Translations under genes and position numbers: made by a program
From: Candidatus Delongbacteria bacterium
GTDB taxonomy: Bacteria; Delongbacteria; UBA4055
Length of the DNA stretch: 23,844 bases
Assembly: GCA_027858795.1 (NCBI GenBank)
Contig: JAQICF010000089.1
Span: 1-23,844, forward strand
Direction of reading: 5' to 3'
Shown here: positions 1-8,399 of the stretch, piece by piece
Layout of the letters: the number at the start of each line of letters is the position of its first letter
How positions within the stretch are numbered: the first letter of the stretch is position 1
Notes under the pieces: generated by a model
What the model was told of the DNA's origin: nothing
Seen by the model: the letters and a program-made list of their open reading frames with translations, nothing else
Databases searched by the model: none

Positions 1-935
1 GCTAAATTAAATAGATAGATCGAGCTATCTATTTGAGATTCACTAGTTGAAAAAAGAGAATAAGTGAGTCCTAGATAAAAAATTGCTTCAGACGAATACG
101 GGTTAGATTTTGCAAGGGATCTATATTCTTGTTTTAATTTTTCACCTTGTAGACCTGTTGCTGATAAAATATGAAAGTAATGTTCTTTAATTTCATCCAG
201 TTCTTTATCATCGGATGTTTTCTCATATGCTGACAAGAAATCCCCTCTAAAATAATCCAATTCATAATCCGCATACTTACTCTTGAATAAAGTAAAATAA
301 AGAATTACACCAACGAAAATTGCCGCAAGTGAATAGAGTACGTATTTCAACCATGATGAGTCAGATTCTCCGAGAGTGGGTTTACCAGAACTAAGAGTAG
401 GTTGGTAACTAGTATCAACCTGTACGTTATAAACCTTAATTTTCTCATCAATATTTTTTAGTTTCTTCAGACCGAGGAAACTTGTTTTTATTTCATTCTG
501 GTTCCCTAATAATCTTATAACGGCATGTGATACACAAATGCCACCGGGTTCTGCTAACGGCCTTAACCTTGATGCGATATTTACACCGTCACCGAAAATA
601 TCATTGTCCTGAAAAACCACATCGCCAATATGAATACCAATCCTTACCCAAAGTTCTCTGCTTTTAGGTACAGATGCATTTCTTTCAGATAGTTTCTTTT
701 GAAGTTCCTGTGCTGAATACACTAACATAACAGCGGATTCGGATTCAATAAGAATTTCATCTCCTATATGCTTAATGATCTTTCCACCAAATTTTTCAAC
801 AATGTCTTTAACAAGATCTTTGTGTTTTTGTAGTAGCTTAAGGGCTTCAGTTTCATCATGTTGCATCAAAGTAGTGTAACCTACAATGTCGGTGAACATA
901 ATAGCTCTAAGTTTCCTGGTCGTATTATCTTCCAT
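1..935 (-). CDS. Class III adenylate cyclase with one membrane segment (3' end outside window)
   Basis: Predicted to make cAMP from ATP. The catalytic domain is N-terminal, about residues 7-172. It shows metal-binding D16 in FTDIVGYT, K55 and D59 in KHIGDE, and FGDGVNIASRL at 114-124 with the transition-state N119 and R123. K55 together with D116 fits an ATP rather than a GTP cyclase. A linker follows, then one hydrophobic segment at about 196-216 (WLKYVLYSLAAIFVGVILYF). The visible C-terminal part (218-311) is helical, with a TPR-like stretch around NPYSSEAIFYLGLTY. Cyclase-membrane segment-TPR proteins are a known arrangement, so the C-terminal part is probably a sensor or protein-binding region. 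The start at 935 is the first ATG after an in-frame stop. The reading frame is open to position 1, so the protein is longer than the 311 residues seen here. It lies downstream of pnp but is separated from it by a terminator. Confidence 0.9.
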   Translation of the reverse strand, partial: MEDNTTRKLRAIMFTDIVGYTTLMQHDETEALKLLQKHKDLVKDIVEKFGGKIIKHIGDEILIESESAVMLVYSAQELQKKLSERNASVPKSRELWVRIGIHIGDVVFQDNDIFGDGVNIASRLRPLAEPGGICVSHAVIRLLGNQNEIKTSFLGLKKLKNIDEKIKVYNVQVDTSYQPTLSSGKPTLGESDSSWLKYVLYSLAAIFVGVILYFTLFKSKYADYELDYFRGDFLSAYEKTSDDKELDEIKEHYFHILSATGLQGEKLKQEYRSLAKSNPYSSEAIFYLGLTYSLFSTSESQIDSSIYLFNL

Positions 936-1043
936 ATTAGTAATCTTATTTTAAATAAATATTACATTTAATTACGTTTGGCACTTATATGAATCTGCTT
1001 TTATTAATTAAAAGAAGAATATAAATATTTAAACTAATAAAGC

Positions 1044-1095
1044 AATTAAAAAGAAAACTAAATCAAACCGCCACTATAAAGGCGGTTTGATTTAG
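1044..1095 (-). terminator. Rho-independent terminator of pnp
   Basis: A 15-bp perfect stem (1058-1072 with 1081-1095) closes an 8-base loop and contains a GGCGG/CCGCC core. Read on the minus strand it is followed by TTTTCTTTTTAATTG. It starts 9 bases past the pnp stop codon, so it ends the pnp transcript before the cyclase gene. Confidence 0.9.
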
Positions 1096-1104
1096 GCTTT
1101 ATAC

Positions 1105-3201
1105 TTATTTTTCAGCCTTTTTCTTTTCTTCAAGTAAAATCTCTTTTCTAGCAAGTTGTATTCTTCCCTGCTTATCTTTACCCTTATATCTTACTTTAAT
1201 AATATCTCCAACTTTGATATGTTTATCAATATTTTCGACTCTATCAATAGCTATTTCAGAAACATGAACTAATCCTTCCTGTTTAGGAAGAATTTCAACA
1301 AATGCACCAAAAGGTTTTACAGATTTAACAACTGCATCATAGATCATTCCAATTTCGGGTTTTTTAAACATTTCCTTGATTCGCTCAAGTGCTCTTTCTC
1401 CGTTTTCGCCATCTGATAAAATTTTAACTAGTCCATCATCGTCAATATTTATTTTTACATCGAATTCTTTTATAAGACCTTTTATTGTCTTTCCACCCGG
1501 ACCAATAAGCAAAGCGACTTCATCCGATGGTACATTGTAGTTGAGAATTCTTGGAGCATGTTCTGAAAGTGCAACTCTTGATTCTTGTATAGTCTCATGC
1601 ATAATTCCAAGTATATGCTCCCTACCGGCTTTTGCCTGTTCTAGAGCAGCTTTCATTATCTCAAAAGAAATACCCTGTATCTTAATATCCATTTGATAAG
1701 CACAGATACCATCGTTTGTTCCAGTTACTTTAAAATCCATATCTCCAAGATGATCTTCTTCACCAAGAATATCTGAAAGTATAACAACATCGTCACCTTC
1801 TTTAATAAGACCCATAGCAATACCTGAAACTTGTTTTTTGATTGGCACACCTGCTGCCATCATTGCAAGCGAGTTAGAGCATACAGATGCCATTGAAGAC
1901 GATCCGTTTGATTCTAAAATCTCAGAAACAAGTCTGATTGTATATGGGAAATCTGCTTCTGTTGGAATTACTGGATAGAATGATCTTTCTGCTAAATTAC
2001 CATGACCTATCTCTCTTCTAGAAACTCCCATGATTCTTTTAACTTCACCAACTGAAAATGGTGGGAAATTATAATGTAAGTAGAATTTTTGCTCTGTTCT
2101 TTCATAGATATTTTCAATCATTTGTGAATCCATATCACCACCTAGCGTACATACACCAAGACTCTGAGTTTCACCCCTTGTGAACAAAGCAGACCCGTGA
2201 ACTCTTGGCAATACGTCTAATTCACAAGTTATCTGTCTGATCTCATCAGGTTTTCTTCCGTCAATTCTTTTTTTATTCTTAATAATATTTCCACGAACGA
2301 TATCTTTTTCAAGATCGTGCATTATTCCATGGAACATCTTTTTTGAATCAGGGAATTCTTCAGCAAGTGCTTCATCAATTTCAGTGTAAAGCTCTCTTCT
2401 TGTTTCATTTCTTACTTCTTTATCTTTGAGTTTTATAAATTTCTTGATTTTAACACTTGAAAGTTTTGTTACTTTCTTTTTTATATCTTCTGGTATTTCA
2501 GGGATGTCAAATTTAAATTTCTTCTTACCAAATTCTTTAATGATCTTAGCCTGAAAGTCACAGATCTTATCAATGATCTTTTGACCAAATTCAACAGCTT
2601 CTAAAAGTTCAGTTTCAGATACTTCGTGAGATTCTCCCTCAACCATTGAGATAAATCCTTTTCCACCACTAAGAACAAGTTCGATATCACATTCTTTCAT
2701 CTGGTCTGTTGTTGGGTTAGCTATTAACTTACCATCTAATCTACCAACTCTAATACCTGCAATTGGCTCTGAGAAAGGGATATCTGAAAGGTTTATTGCC
2801 AGTGATGTTCCGATAATTCCAAATGTATCCATCATCATATCACCCTCAGATGATAGGATGTTACAGATTACTTGTACTTCATTTTTGAATCCTTCAGGGA
2901 ATAATGGACGGATTGGTCTGTCAATTATTCTAGCACTTAAGATTTCGGTAGTTGATGGTCTAGCTTCTCTTTTGAAAAATCCACCAGGAATTTTTCCAGA
3001 AGCATACATTTTTTCTCTATATTCTACAGTTAGTGGGAAAAAATCGTAACCTAAAGCAGGTTCTTTTTTACCACAAACTGTTACCAGTAATATATTATCA
3101 CCGAATTTTACAACTGCAGATCCATTTGCCTGCCTTGCCATTTTACCGGATTCGAGCACTAGCTCCTTGTCTCCCAGTTTCATCTTTTTTGAAAAAAACA
3201 T
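1105..3201 (-). CDS. pnp: Polyribonucleotide nucleotidyltransferase (PNPase)
   Basis: Phosphorolytic 3'-5' exoribonuclease that can also add tails to RNA; works in mRNA decay, usually as a trimer with RNase E or helicases. The 698 residues match the normal bacterial length and domain order. A first RNase PH domain lies at about 5-215 and a helical linker at about 240-310. The second, catalytic RNase PH domain is at about 315-545, with EEDHLGDMDFKVTG carrying D483, D489 and K491, equivalent to E. coli D486, D492 and K494. A KH domain with GPGG at 567-570 and an S1 domain at about 618-686 follow. AGGAGA lies 5 bases before the ATG. The gene stands alone between a repeat-filled spacer upstream and a strong terminator downstream. 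The common neighbour rpsO is not here. Confidence 0.98.
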   Translation of the reverse strand: MFFSKKMKLGDKELVLESGKMARQANGSAVVKFGDNILLVTVCGKKEPALGYDFFPLTVEYREKMYASGKIPGGFFKREARPSTTEILSARIIDRPIRPLFPEGFKNEVQVICNILSSEGDMMMDTFGIIGTSLAINLSDIPFSEPIAGIRVGRLDGKLIANPTTDQMKECDIELVLSGGKGFISMVEGESHEVSETELLEAVEFGQKIIDKICDFQAKIIKEFGKKKFKFDIPEIPEDIKKKVTKLSSVKIKKFIKLKDKEVRNETRRELYTEIDEALAEEFPDSKKMFHGIMHDLEKDIVRGNIIKNKKRIDGRKPDEIRQITCELDVLPRVHGSALFTRGETQSLGVCTLGGDMDSQMIENIYERTEQKFYLHYNFPPFSVGEVKRIMGVSRREIGHGNLAERSFYPVIPTEADFPYTIRLVSEILESNGSSSMASVCSNSLAMMAAGVPIKKQVSGIAMGLIKEGDDVVILSDILGEEDHLGDMDFKVTGTNDGICAYQMDIKIQGISFEIMKAALEQAKAGREHILGIMHETIQESRVALSEHAPRILNYNVPSDEVALLIGPGGKTIKGLIKEFDVKINIDDDGLVKILSDGENGERALERIKEMFKKPEIGMIYDAVVKSVKPFGAFVEILPKQEGLVHVSEIAIDRVENIDKHIKVGDIIKVRYKGKDKQGRIQLARKEILLEEKKKAEK

Positions 3202-3245
3202 TGTTTCTCCTATTTATTTTTATTTTTTATTTCATTTCTTGTATT

Positions 3246-3331
3246 GGGCGACCACAAGGGTGCGCCCCCTACATTGTCATCCTGAATTTATTTCAGGATA
3301 TTTACTTCGGGCGTTATAAATAACGCCCCTA
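3246..3331. repeat. Cluster of three small intergenic hairpin repeats
   Basis: Three inverted repeats lie side by side. The first is GGGCGACC...GGGTGCGCCC (3246-3267, one bulge) ending in CCCCCTAC. The second is ATCCTGAA/TTCAGGAT (3279-3286 with 3292-3299). The third is GGGCGTTA/TAACGCCC (3309-3316 with 3321-3328) ending in CCCCTAC. The first and third share the reverse-complement end GTAGGGG with the elements at 13055 and 13938. They are much richer in G and C than the surroundings. No T-run follows on either strand, so they are not simple terminators. They fill most of the 145 bases between pnp and the gamma carbonic anhydrase-like gene. Confidence 0.75.
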
Positions 3332-3346
3332 CTAACCACTGACCAC

Positions 3347-3862
3347 TTACAACTTATCACTGTCTTTATATTCTTTTGCATAGCTTACATAGCTTAATGC
3401 ATGTTTATACAATTTATCTTCCGTATCCTCAGGTAATGTTCTGATAACTTTTGCAGGGACACCAGCGATCAGAGAATAATCCGGGAACTTTTTGTGTTCT
3501 AACACTACAGCACCAGCTGCAACGATAGAATTTTTACCAATTTTAGCATCATCAAGAACAGTTGCACCCATTCCGATCAATGTATTATCAGCTATTTTAC
3601 ATCCATGTAAGGTAACTGCATGACCGACAGTAACATTATTACCGATTTCTAATGGATATCCTTCGGTTTGGTGTAAGCAGCAATTATCCTGAATACTTAC
3701 ATTTTCACCTATGATCACATCATCGACATCAGCTCTGATAGTAACGTTAAACCAAATACTGGACCCTTTGGCTATTTTTACTCTTCCAATGATGTCTGCT
3801 GATGGTGCTACGAATACACTTTCATCTATTTCAGGTTTTATACCTTTAAATTCATATATCAT
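3347..3862 (-). CDS. Gamma-class carbonic anhydrase-like hexapeptide-repeat protein
   Basis: A left-handed beta-helix protein of the YrdA/PaaY/CaiE group: 171 residues, trimeric in known members, binding zinc through three histidines. Hexapeptide repeats run from about 12 to 135 (for example IGENVS, IGNNVTVG, IGMGATV, IGKNSIVAAGAVV). The presumed metal ligands are H64 (CCLHQT), H81 and H86 (GHAVTLHGC). R43, D45 and Q58 of the family are also present. The C-terminal helix (about 145-165) is typical. Proven carbonic anhydrase activity is patchy in this group and many members have no known substrate, so the fold and metal site are firm but the reaction is not. It is the last gene of the run from pyrD, 20 bases after the TPR gene, with AAGGA 7 bases before the ATG. 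Confidence 0.92.
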   Translation of the reverse strand: MIYEFKGIKPEIDESVFVAPSADIIGRVKIAKGSSIWFNVTIRADVDDVIIGENVSIQDNCCLHQTEGYPLEIGNNVTVGHAVTLHGCKIADNTLIGMGATVLDDAKIGKNSIVAAGAVVLEHKKFPDYSLIAGVPAKVIRTLPEDTEDKLYKHALSYVSYAKEYKDSDKL

Positions 3863-3882
3863 TCAAATTTCCTTTAAAATTA

Positions 3883-4512
3883 TTAATATTTTGGTTCAAA
3901 TCCTAAAGCTTTTATCTGATCTCTAATTTCTTTAGCATCACCATCGTTATTTTTATTCAGCTTCAAATATTCATTAAAATCATTTGAGCTTTCCTGATTT
4001 TTCTTTAGCTGTCGGTAGGCGAGAGCTCTACTATAGTAAACTGTGGCCGCTTTTAATCCAAGTTCAATAGCTTTACTATAATCGTTAACAGATTCATCAT
4101 ATCTTTTTAGCTTTTTCAAAGCTAATCCTCTGTTGAAGTAAGCAATTCTATGCTTGGGATTAAATTTTAAAGCACTAGTGTAATCGTTCACAGCTTTTTC
4201 GTATTGTTTCAACTTGTAGTAGGCCAAACCTCTGCTGTTATAAGCGATAACAGGATCTGAAGGATTCATGCTTAAAGCATAGGTAAAGTCGTTAACAGCA
4301 TTATCATAATCATTTAATTCATAGTAAGCTAAAGCACGGTTCGTGAATGAATTATCATCAGTAGGATCAAATTTGATTGCTTCAGTATAGTACAAAATCG
4401 CATTTTGGTTATCATTACTTTTCAGTGCTTTATAGCCGAGATCTTTCCAATCCTGACCGAATAACGTAATTATTGAGGTAAAGACAACCAATATGATAAA
4501 GTAGTTCTTCAA
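3883..4512 (-). CDS. Secreted or periplasmic TPR-repeat protein, TTG start
   Basis: Protein of 209 residues. Residues 1-20 form a signal peptide with a hydrophobic core (FIILVVFTSIITLFG) and no lipobox cysteine. At least four, probably five, tetratricopeptide repeats follow from about 22 to 190. Each shows the usual spacing, for example FTNRALAYYELNDYDNAVNDFTYAL and YFNRGLALKKLKRYDESVNDYSKAI. TPR arrays bind other proteins; the partner cannot be read from the sequence. The only usable start is TTG at 4512: an in-frame stop lies 18 bases upstream and the next methionine is well inside the repeats. The start sits one base past the maf stop, so translation is probably coupled. A weak AGGA lies 13 bases upstream. 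Confidence 0.88.
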   Translation of the reverse strand: MKNYFIILVVFTSIITLFGQDWKDLGYKALKSNDNQNAILYYTEAIKFDPTDDNSFTNRALAYYELNDYDNAVNDFTYALSMNPSDPVIAYNSRGLAYYKLKQYEKAVNDYTSALKFNPKHRIAYFNRGLALKKLKRYDESVNDYSKAIELGLKAATVYYSRALAYRQLKKNQESSNDFNEYLKLNKNNDGDAKEIRDQIKALGFEPKY

Positions 4513-4513
4513 T

Positions 4514-5101
4514 TTATAATTTGTATCCTAATTTATATATTTCCTGTGAAAATAACGGTATCGGGAATCCCATTACGCTGAAAAAGCATCCTTCGATCTT
4601 CTTTATGAACTTTGATCCGTAACCCTGAATTCCGTAAGCTCCCGCTTTATCAAAAGGTTCGTGAGTTTCAAGATAATCATTAATTTGCTGATCCGTCAGT
4701 TCATAAAATTCTACTTTTGTCTCTGTGTACTCTTTAATTTCTTTCTTCTCGTAGCCGTCATATACATACAGAGAAGTAAAAACACTGTGTATATTCCCAC
4801 CTAAAGTTCTAAGCATATTGAATGCATCATCTCTATCAATGGGTTTATTCAGTGTTTTTTCATTGATCACAACGATTGTATCAGATGCTATGATGATTCT
4901 ATTATGAAACATTTTTTCTTTAATTGCATCAGCTTTTTGTTCTGCAAGATCGATAACAATATTGCCAAAGCCGGTTATTCCTCTATGAACTTCTTCTATA
5001 TCAGCAGGTCTAACAGAAAATTTTAACCCGATATTTTCTAAGAGTTCTTTTCTCCGAGGAGATTTTGATGCTAATATTATATTTCGTTCGTTAATATTCA
5101 A
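4514..5101 (-). CDS. maf: Maf family nucleoside triphosphate pyrophosphatase
   Basis: Hydrolyses non-canonical or excess nucleoside triphosphates, typically dTTP/UTP or methylated nucleotides, to monophosphates. The family signature is clear: ILASKSPRRKELL near the N-terminus, IIASDTIV, NKPIDRDDAFNMLRTLGGNIHSVFTS and FDKAGAYGIQGYGSKFI. No ATG lies before the signature. I place the start at the TTG at 5101 (195 residues, the usual size) because GGAAGA lies just upstream and the SPRR motif then falls about 14 residues in. A TTG at 5149 would add 16 residues with no family match and lengthen the purM overlap to 59 bases. With the chosen start the overlap with the end of purM is 11 bases. Confidence 0.93.
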   Translation of the reverse strand: MNINERNIILASKSPRRKELLENIGLKFSVRPADIEEVHRGITGFGNIVIDLAEQKADAIKEKMFHNRIIIASDTIVVINEKTLNKPIDRDDAFNMLRTLGGNIHSVFTSLYVYDGYEKKEIKEYTETKVEFYELTDQQINDYLETHEPFDKAGAYGIQGYGSKFIKKIEGCFFSVMGFPIPLFSQEIYKLGYKL

Positions 5102-6281
5102 TATTTCTTCCGTCTGGTGCTGTAATAGTAACTTTATTTGCAATGTCAATGTCAGGATTTTTGTCTACTCTTCCGATTACTTTAGCTTTAACTTTGAAAA
5201 ATTCCGCAATTTCAATGATCTCCTCGGCTAGATCTTTAGGAACGATGATTTCCATTCTGCTACCCATGTTGAAAACCTGATACATTTCAGGATAATCAGT
5301 ACCAGATGAATCTTTTATCAATTCGAACAATGGCGGAATTTCTATCATAGAATTCTTAATGTAGTGAACTCCTTTTCCAAATGATCTACATTTAACCTGT
5401 CCACCACCGGAGTTATGAATTATTCCGTGAATTTTACTTCTACCGATATCATCAAATATCTTTTTAAGCACAGGTGCATAAGTTCTAGTAGGTGATAATA
5501 CAGCTTGACCTACAGTTAAACCACCGTGTCCAAAGTCATCGGTGAGCTTATATTTCCCACAGTAAACAAATTCTTTATCAGTCTCGGCAGAATATGACTC
5601 AGGATATTTTTCTACATACAATTTTGTAAAAGTATCATGTCTTGCAGAAGTTAGACCATTTGATCCCATTCCAGCGTTATATTGATCTTCATATGTTGCT
5701 TGTCCGAATGAGGCTAGTCCAACGATCACGTCACCGGGAGCAATATTGTTATTATCTATCACATCTGATTTTTTCATTCTTGCAGATAAAGTTGAATCAA
5801 CTATAACGGTTTTTACAAGATCACCAACATCAGCAGTCTCTCCGCCGCAACTGTAAATTCCGATACCGCTATTATTTAGCATTGAAAGAACTTGTTCGTA
5901 CCCATCTATGATTTCACCAATTATTTCACCTGAGATAAGATGTTTATTTCTGCCAATTGTATTTGAAAACAACATATTATCTGTTGCTCCTACAGCAACA
6001 ACATCATCAATATTCATAATCAGAGAATCCTGTGCAATTCCTCGAAAAACAGAGAAATCCCCAGTTTCTTTGTAATATATATATGCTAGAGAGGATTTTG
6101 TTCCAGCACCATCAGCATGCATAATATTGCAATATTCTGGGTCGTTTCCGAGGTAATCCTCTATGATTTTGCAAAAAGCTCCGGGGAATATCCCTTTGTC
6201 TGTATTTTTTATAGCAGAATGTACTTCACTTTTAGAAGCACTTGCACCACGTTTTAGGTATTTTTCATCGTAGTTAGTCAT
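5091..6281 (-). CDS. purM: Phosphoribosylformylglycinamidine cyclo-ligase (AIR synthase), Bacteroidota-like long form
   Basis: Closes the imidazole ring of purines, turning FGAM plus ATP into AIR. It has 396 residues, longer than the roughly 345 of E. coli PurM, and strongly resembles the Bacteroidota version from memory. Recognisable blocks are RGASASKSEVHSAIKNTDKG near the N-terminus, the nucleotide-site HADGAGTKSSLAY (55-67), NIDDVVAVGATDN (90-102), SCGGETADVGDLVKT (144-158), YNAGMGSNGLTSARHD and SPTRTYAPVLKKI. AAGGGA precedes the ATG at 6281. pyrD lies 41 bases upstream and maf overlaps the end, giving a nucleotide-metabolism cluster. Confidence 0.94.
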   Translation of the reverse strand: MTNYDEKYLKRGASASKSEVHSAIKNTDKGIFPGAFCKIIEDYLGNDPEYCNIMHADGAGTKSSLAYIYYKETGDFSVFRGIAQDSLIMNIDDVVAVGATDNMLFSNTIGRNKHLISGEIIGEIIDGYEQVLSMLNNSGIGIYSCGGETADVGDLVKTVIVDSTLSARMKKSDVIDNNNIAPGDVIVGLASFGQATYEDQYNAGMGSNGLTSARHDTFTKLYVEKYPESYSAETDKEFVYCGKYKLTDDFGHGGLTVGQAVLSPTRTYAPVLKKIFDDIGRSKIHGIIHNSGGGQVKCRSFGKGVHYIKNSMIEIPPLFELIKDSSGTDYPEMYQVFNMGSRMEIIVPKDLAEEIIEIAEFFKVKAKVIGRVDKNPDIDIANKVTITAPDGRNIEY

Positions 6282-6322
6282 AATTTCCCTTAATTTGATT
6301 AATTTAAAAAAGTCTCACTTTT

Positions 6323-7237
6323 TTAAACGATCATACCTCCAATAAGTGAGTTAATGTCTAAAACATTGCGAGCTTTTAATATCGTTTCAAGGTCCTTGAC
6401 GATATTCAATGCGGCCAATGGATTTGTAAAGTTTGCAGTTCCTACTTGAACAGCAGTTGCACCTGCTAGCATAAATTCGATCACATCATCAGCTGAAGTA
6501 ATACCACCCATTCCGATCAAAGGTATTTTCACGGCCTGTGAGCATTTATACACAGCTTGTAAAGCAACAGGTTTTATTGCAGGTCCACTGTAACCGGCAA
6601 CTATAGATTTTACTTTCGGTTTAAAAGTCCTGGTATCAATTGCCATTCCGAAGAGTGTATTTATCAGAGATAAAGAATCCGCACCTGCATCTTCAACAAC
6701 TTTAGCGATATTTGTGATGTCAGTAACATTAGGTGATAATTTTACCATCATATGTTTTTTATAAACCTTCCGAACTTCTCTGGTAACTTCAGCAGCCACT
6801 TTTGGATCTGTTCCAAAAGCAACTCCACCCTCTTTAACATTCGGGCATGAGATATTGACTTCAATTCCATCAATACAATCTATATCATTCAATTTTTCTG
6901 CAACTTCGATATAATCTTTAAGCTCTTTGCCTGCAACATTAACAAATACTATAGTGTTGAATTTTTCGATAAAAGTTACTTTTTTAGTTACAAAATCGTC
7001 TAATCCCAGATTTGCCAGACCGATAGAATTCAGCATACCGTACTCTGTTTCTGCTATTCTTGGCAATGGATTACCCATTCTTAACTCAGGTGTAATAGCC
7101 TTTGTTACGATACCACCCAATTCTGCAAGATCATAAAGTTCAGCAAATTCATCTCCGTAACCGAAAGTTCCCGATGCAGTCATTACAGGATTTTTTAATT
7201 TGATACCATTACCTATGTCAACGATAGTTTTAAGCAT
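6323..7237 (-). CDS. pyrD: Dihydroorotate dehydrogenase, class 1B catalytic subunit
   Basis: Oxidises dihydroorotate to orotate in pyrimidine synthesis using FMN. It has 304 residues folding as a TIM barrel. Class 1 is shown by the catalytic cysteine C131 in EVNISCPNVKEGG (class 2 uses serine). Other family marks are TASGTFGYGDE (20-30), VTKAITPELRMGNPLPRI (44-61) with the FMN-contacting lysine, NSIGLANLG (70-78) and the phosphate-binding IGMGGITSADD and AVQVGTANF. The close match to the PyrDB form implies a PyrK-type FAD/2Fe-2S partner that passes electrons to NAD; none is encoded in this window. AGGA lies 7 bases before the ATG. It begins the pyrD-purM-maf-TPR-carbonic anhydrase run. Confidence 0.95.
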   Translation of the reverse strand: MLKTIVDIGNGIKLKNPVMTASGTFGYGDEFAELYDLAELGGIVTKAITPELRMGNPLPRIAETEYGMLNSIGLANLGLDDFVTKKVTFIEKFNTIVFVNVAGKELKDYIEVAEKLNDIDCIDGIEVNISCPNVKEGGVAFGTDPKVAAEVTREVRKVYKKHMMVKLSPNVTDITNIAKVVEDAGADSLSLINTLFGMAIDTRTFKPKVKSIVAGYSGPAIKPVALQAVYKCSQAVKIPLIGMGGITSADDVIEFMLAGATAVQVGTANFTNPLAALNIVKDLETILKARNVLDINSLIGGMIV

Positions 7238-7373
7238 AATGATTCCTAAATAATATATTTGTGGGTGATTTGCGCGCGTCAGTGTATGTTATTATATATC
7301 TGTCCATAATTAATTTATGCTAAATATAATTATTTATAGTCAAAAAGCAAGTAAATATATTAATAGGGGGATT

Positions 7374-8399
7374 TTAGAGTGATTTTAACATGCGTTTAAA
7401 ATACCAATTGGAGAAGGATGCAAAATATCCTTTCTTAACGATACTCTTAACTGTTTTACGAGATATTTTGTATGTTTTGTTTGTATCAATGAATTCATCA
7501 AGGTCTTTTTTTACTCCGTTCAAAGTAGCATAAGCCATAGCCACAGGCCAGATACAGAATAATCTTATTTTCCAAAGTCTTTTGGGAACTATATTGATAT
7601 ATTCAATAGCATCATCAAGATATTTTTCTGCTTGATCGATCAATTCAATATAGATCGCTTTAACATCTTCTTTGCGATCACTTTTAAAAAATTCATCTAA
7701 AGATATAGATCTTTTTTCAAGAAGATCAGCTGGAATAAAACATCTGTCCTCTTCAAAATCTTCTCTGCTATCTTTTATAATATTCACATATTGCAGAGCT
7801 TTACCAAAAGCAATTGATTTGGAAAACATTACTTTTTGAATTTCTTCTGGAATTTTGAATTTCTTAAGTGTAAATAATTGACTTAAAAGTTCTCCAACGG
7901 TACCAGCAACATAGTAAGTGTAATCTTCAAGTTCCTCGATATTGGTTAATTGTTCTTTATTCCTATCAGTTCCAAAAGCGTATTTCTTCATTCCTTCAGC
8001 CATTTCGATAGTCCATTTTCTTATAACAGACTGAACAATCTCAGGGAAAGTGCCAATGCATTCAAATATTTTGAATGAATTTTCAAGTAAGATTTTTTCG
8101 TATGGTTTAATATCAGAAGTTGCAGCAAGATGTTTAAAAATATCATCGCTTTTATCAAAATTATCGATTGATGCAATACATGAAATCGCTTTATCCAAAG
8201 CTTTTATTTTAGTATCAACAGTGATGTCAAAAGCATCTTCTAAAGTATCTAATAATCTGCATATGAGGTATGAATGACCTACATAGATATGAAGATCTTT
8301 TGGCAAAGCTTGAATAGATAGATAAAAAGTTCTTGAAACTTTTTTTAACCAGGTATTTCGCTCTTTAGGAAAGATAAAATTATAGTAATCAGTGTCCAT
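7374..8399 (-). CDS. Squalene/phytoene synthase family protein
   Basis: Head-to-head prenyl transferase joining two farnesyl (or longer) diphosphates. The 341 residues show both aspartate-rich Mg-binding motifs: D51-TLE-D55 within CRLLDTLEDAFD, and D210-SRE-D214 within NIIKDSREDFEEDRCFIP. The substrate-site blocks SRTFYLSIQALP (22-33) and YTYYVAGTVGELL (160-172) are also present. The DTLED and YYVAG style is closer to squalene synthase than to plant-type phytoene synthase, but product cannot be settled by eye; squalene, dehydrosqualene and phytoene are all possible. No carotenoid or hopanoid genes are nearby. I see no obvious C-terminal membrane anchor. The start ATG overlaps the stop of the DUF1858 gene by one base (TAATG), indicating translational coupling. 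Confidence 0.93.
   Translation of the reverse strand: MDTDYYNFIFPKERNTWLKKVSRTFYLSIQALPKDLHIYVGHSYLICRLLDTLEDAFDITVDTKIKALDKAISCIASIDNFDKSDDIFKHLAATSDIKPYEKILLENSFKIFECIGTFPEIVQSVIRKWTIEMAEGMKKYAFGTDRNKEQLTNIEELEDYTYYVAGTVGELLSQLFTLKKFKIPEEIQKVMFSKSIAFGKALQYVNIIKDSREDFEEDRCFIPADLLEKRSISLDEFFKSDRKEDVKAIYIELIDQAEKYLDDAIEYINIVPKRLWKIRLFCIWPVAMAYATLNGVKKDLDEFIDTNKTYKISRKTVKSIVKKGYFASFSNWYFKRMLKSL

Noticed and set aside
3033..3323. Plus-strand open frame across the pnp start and the repeat cluster
   Set aside because: It is antisense to conserved pnp codons and its end is made of the hairpin repeats.
7238..7373. Separate promoter for pyrD on the minus strand (TTGACT and TATAAT are both present)
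   Set aside because: The two boxes are not at a workable distance from each other, and each lacks a good partner at 16-18 bases.
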